This document shows positions 62,966-64,000 of a stretch of 64,000 nucleotides of DNA, one piece after another. This DNA is from Prosthecobacter dejongeii (GTDB taxonomy: Bacteria > Verrucomicrobiota > Verrucomicrobiia > Verrucomicrobiales > Verrucomicrobiaceae), in assembly GCF_014203045.1 (NCBI RefSeq), contig NZ_JACHIF010000007.1:248001-312000 (forward strand), given 5' to 3'. The notes under the pieces are model-generated. The model was not told where the DNA came from, made no database searches, and was given only the letters and a program-made list of their open reading frames with translations. Both the position numbers and the translations under genes were made by a program. The first letter of the stretch is position 1. The number at the start of each line of letters is the position of its first letter.

Positions 62966-64000
62966 ATGACCCCTCCTTCCAAGATCCGGAACATCGCCAT
63001 CATCGCACACGTTGACCATGGCAAGACCACCCTTGTGGACTCTCTACTACGTGCCAGCGGTAACTTTCGCGAAAACCAGGCCATTGCCGAGCGCGCCATG
63101 GACAGCATGGACCTTGAAAAGGAAAAAGGTATTACCATCAAGGCTAAAAACACCTCAGTTCATTGGGGCGAAAACATCATCAACATCGTGGATACACCGG
63201 GCCATGCCGACTTCGGTGGTGAAGTGGAGCGCGTGATGAAGATGGTGGACGGCGTGATGCTTGTCGTGGATGCCTATGAAGGCCCCCAGGCACAGACTCG
63301 TTTCGTTTTGAAAAAGGCCATGCAGCAGGGCATTAAGCCGATCGTGTTCATCAATAAGATGGACCGTCCTCACATCAAGCCCGATGAAGTGCATGATAAA
63401 GTGCTGGAACTCCTCATGGAGTTGGAAGCTACTGAAGAGCAGTTCAATGCCCCCTTTGTTTACGGCAGTGCCCGCGCCCTCTGGGTCAGTGATACTGCTG
63501 AAAGCGAGAAGAAGGACATGACTTTCCTCCTCGAAAAGATCGTTGAGCATATCCCAGCACCCAAAGCTGAATTGGAAGGCAGCTTTGAAATGCTGGTTTC
63601 TAACATTGACTGGGATAACTTCGTGGGTCGTGTGGCCATCGGTAAAGTGACTCGCGGCACCGTGAAGATGGGGGATAAAGTTTTCCTTCAGGGCAAGCAG
63701 CCAGGTGACAAACCGACCCCGATCAAGGTGACCAAAGTTTTCCAATACACCACCCTGACCACCAGTGACTCCGTCGAAGGCGGCGCTGGTGACATCGTGG
63801 GTATCTCCGGTTTTGAAGATGTGGACATCGGTCAGACCGTGACTGGAGCTGCTGACGCTCCCGTGCTGCCATTCGTGGCGATTGACCCTCCAACCATCGT
63901 GATGCAATTCGCGGTCAACGACGGCCCTCTGGCCGGTCGTGAAGGTGAGCACGTCACCTCCCGTAAGATCAAGGACCGCCTGGAGCGTGAGCAGAAGATG
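62966..64000 (+). CDS. typA: Translational GTPase TypA/BipA (3' end beyond the window)
   Basis: The first 345 codons are present. TypA is a ribosome-associated GTPase linked to stress and cold responses and to ribosome assembly. G1 is AHVDHGKTT (14-22), the switch region is [12 protein letters not shown]3 is [15 protein letters not shown] and G4 is NKMD. Domain II begins near residue 205 ([13 protein letters not shown]). The start lacks a Shine-Dalgarno site and is preceded by CCCATCTA. The missing part should hold domains III, V and the C-terminal domain. No frameshift is seen. Confidence 0.95.
   Translation, partial: MTPPSKIRNIAIIAHVDHGKTTLVDSLLRASGNFRENQAIAERAMDSMDLEKEKGITIKAKNTSVHWGENIINIVDTPGHADFGGEVERVMKMVDGVMLVVDAYEGPQAQTRFVLKKAMQQGIKPIVFINKMDRPHIKPDEVHDKVLELLMELEATEEQFNAPFVYGSARALWVSDTAESEKKDMTFLLEKIVEHIPAPKAELEGSFEMLVSNIDWDNFVGRVAIGKVTRGTVKMGDKVFLQGKQPGDKPTPIKVTKVFQYTTLTTSDSVEGGAGDIVGISGFEDVDIGQTVTGAADAPVLPFVAIDPPTIVMQFAVNDGPLAGREGEHVTSRKIKDRLEREQKM

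Noticed and set aside
1..64000. Frequent CCTAAC/GTTAGG hexamers, which might be an uptake or modification motif
   Set aside because: An eye count gave about three to four dozen on both strands, close to the roughly thirty expected by chance for this length and moderate GC. Not clearly enriched.
1..64000. CRISPR array, rRNA operon, prophage or insertion sequence
   Set aside because: Scanned for regular spaced repeats, rRNA-like blocks and transposase or phage motifs. None found.

Overview
The window looks like chromosomal DNA of a verrucomicrobial bacterium, probably near Prosthecobacter/Verrucomicrobium. This is an inference from gene content. It carries a long operon of Tat-exported DUF1501 proteins with DUF1549/DUF1553 and c-type cytochrome/WD40 proteins, a combination typical of the Planctomycetes-Verrucomicrobia group. 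It also has many secreted or membrane-anchored proteins of unknown role. Start codons are mostly preceded by pyrimidine-rich tracts instead of Shine-Dalgarno sites. There is no rRNA, CRISPR array, prophage or recognisable insertion sequence.

Layout. 1-4.5 kb: an ExbD/MotB-like membrane protein with a coiled coil, a small secreted protein, mnmE and a Tyr/Gly-repeat lipoprotein. 4.6-8.8 kb: a giant membrane protein with TPR, DUF3857 and transglutaminase parts. 8.8-13.6 kb: an Fe-alcohol dehydrogenase/aldehyde dehydrogenase pair facing away from pgi. 13.6-19.7 kb (minus strand): DUF429, M16 peptidase, MoxR ATPase and DUF58 genes in one run. 19.8-22.4 kb: small secreted and pilin-like proteins, with the remnant of a decayed paralogue. 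22.5-27.4 kb: a SIS-domain protein, two MFS carriers and an ion antiporter. 27.6-35 kb: a LolD-type ATPase, a hydrolase, thrS, a low-molecular-weight phosphatase, a XylF-like sugar-binding protein, a membrane-anchored C39-like protease and a TlpA-like protein. 35.2-38.2 kb: mnmA and uvrC. 38.5-42.5 kb: an FdhF/YdeP-type molybdoenzyme, a dienelactone hydrolase and a TraB/GumN protein, followed by tRNA-Leu with the unusual anticodon AAG. 42.7-53.9 kb: the DUF1501/cytochrome operon, ending against a convergent VWA-domain protein. 56.5-60.5 kb: pheS and pheT split by a GxxExxY gene between inverted repeats. 60.6-64 kb: prfB with its programmed frameshift, a UlaG-like metallo-hydrolase, and the start of typA.

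How the genes fit together. Housekeeping translation genes (mnmE, mnmA, thrS, pheS, pheT, prfB, typA, tRNA-Leu) are scattered among accessory, mostly envelope-directed genes. The 42.7-53.9 kb operon encodes six exported proteins that could form one periplasmic assembly: three DUF1501 enzymes, two haem-binding proteins and one beta-domain protein. The most interesting items are that operon, the repeat-flanked GxxExxY cassette inside pheST, the A34 leucine tRNA, the ThrRS without a TGS domain, and the pyrimidine-rich translation starts.
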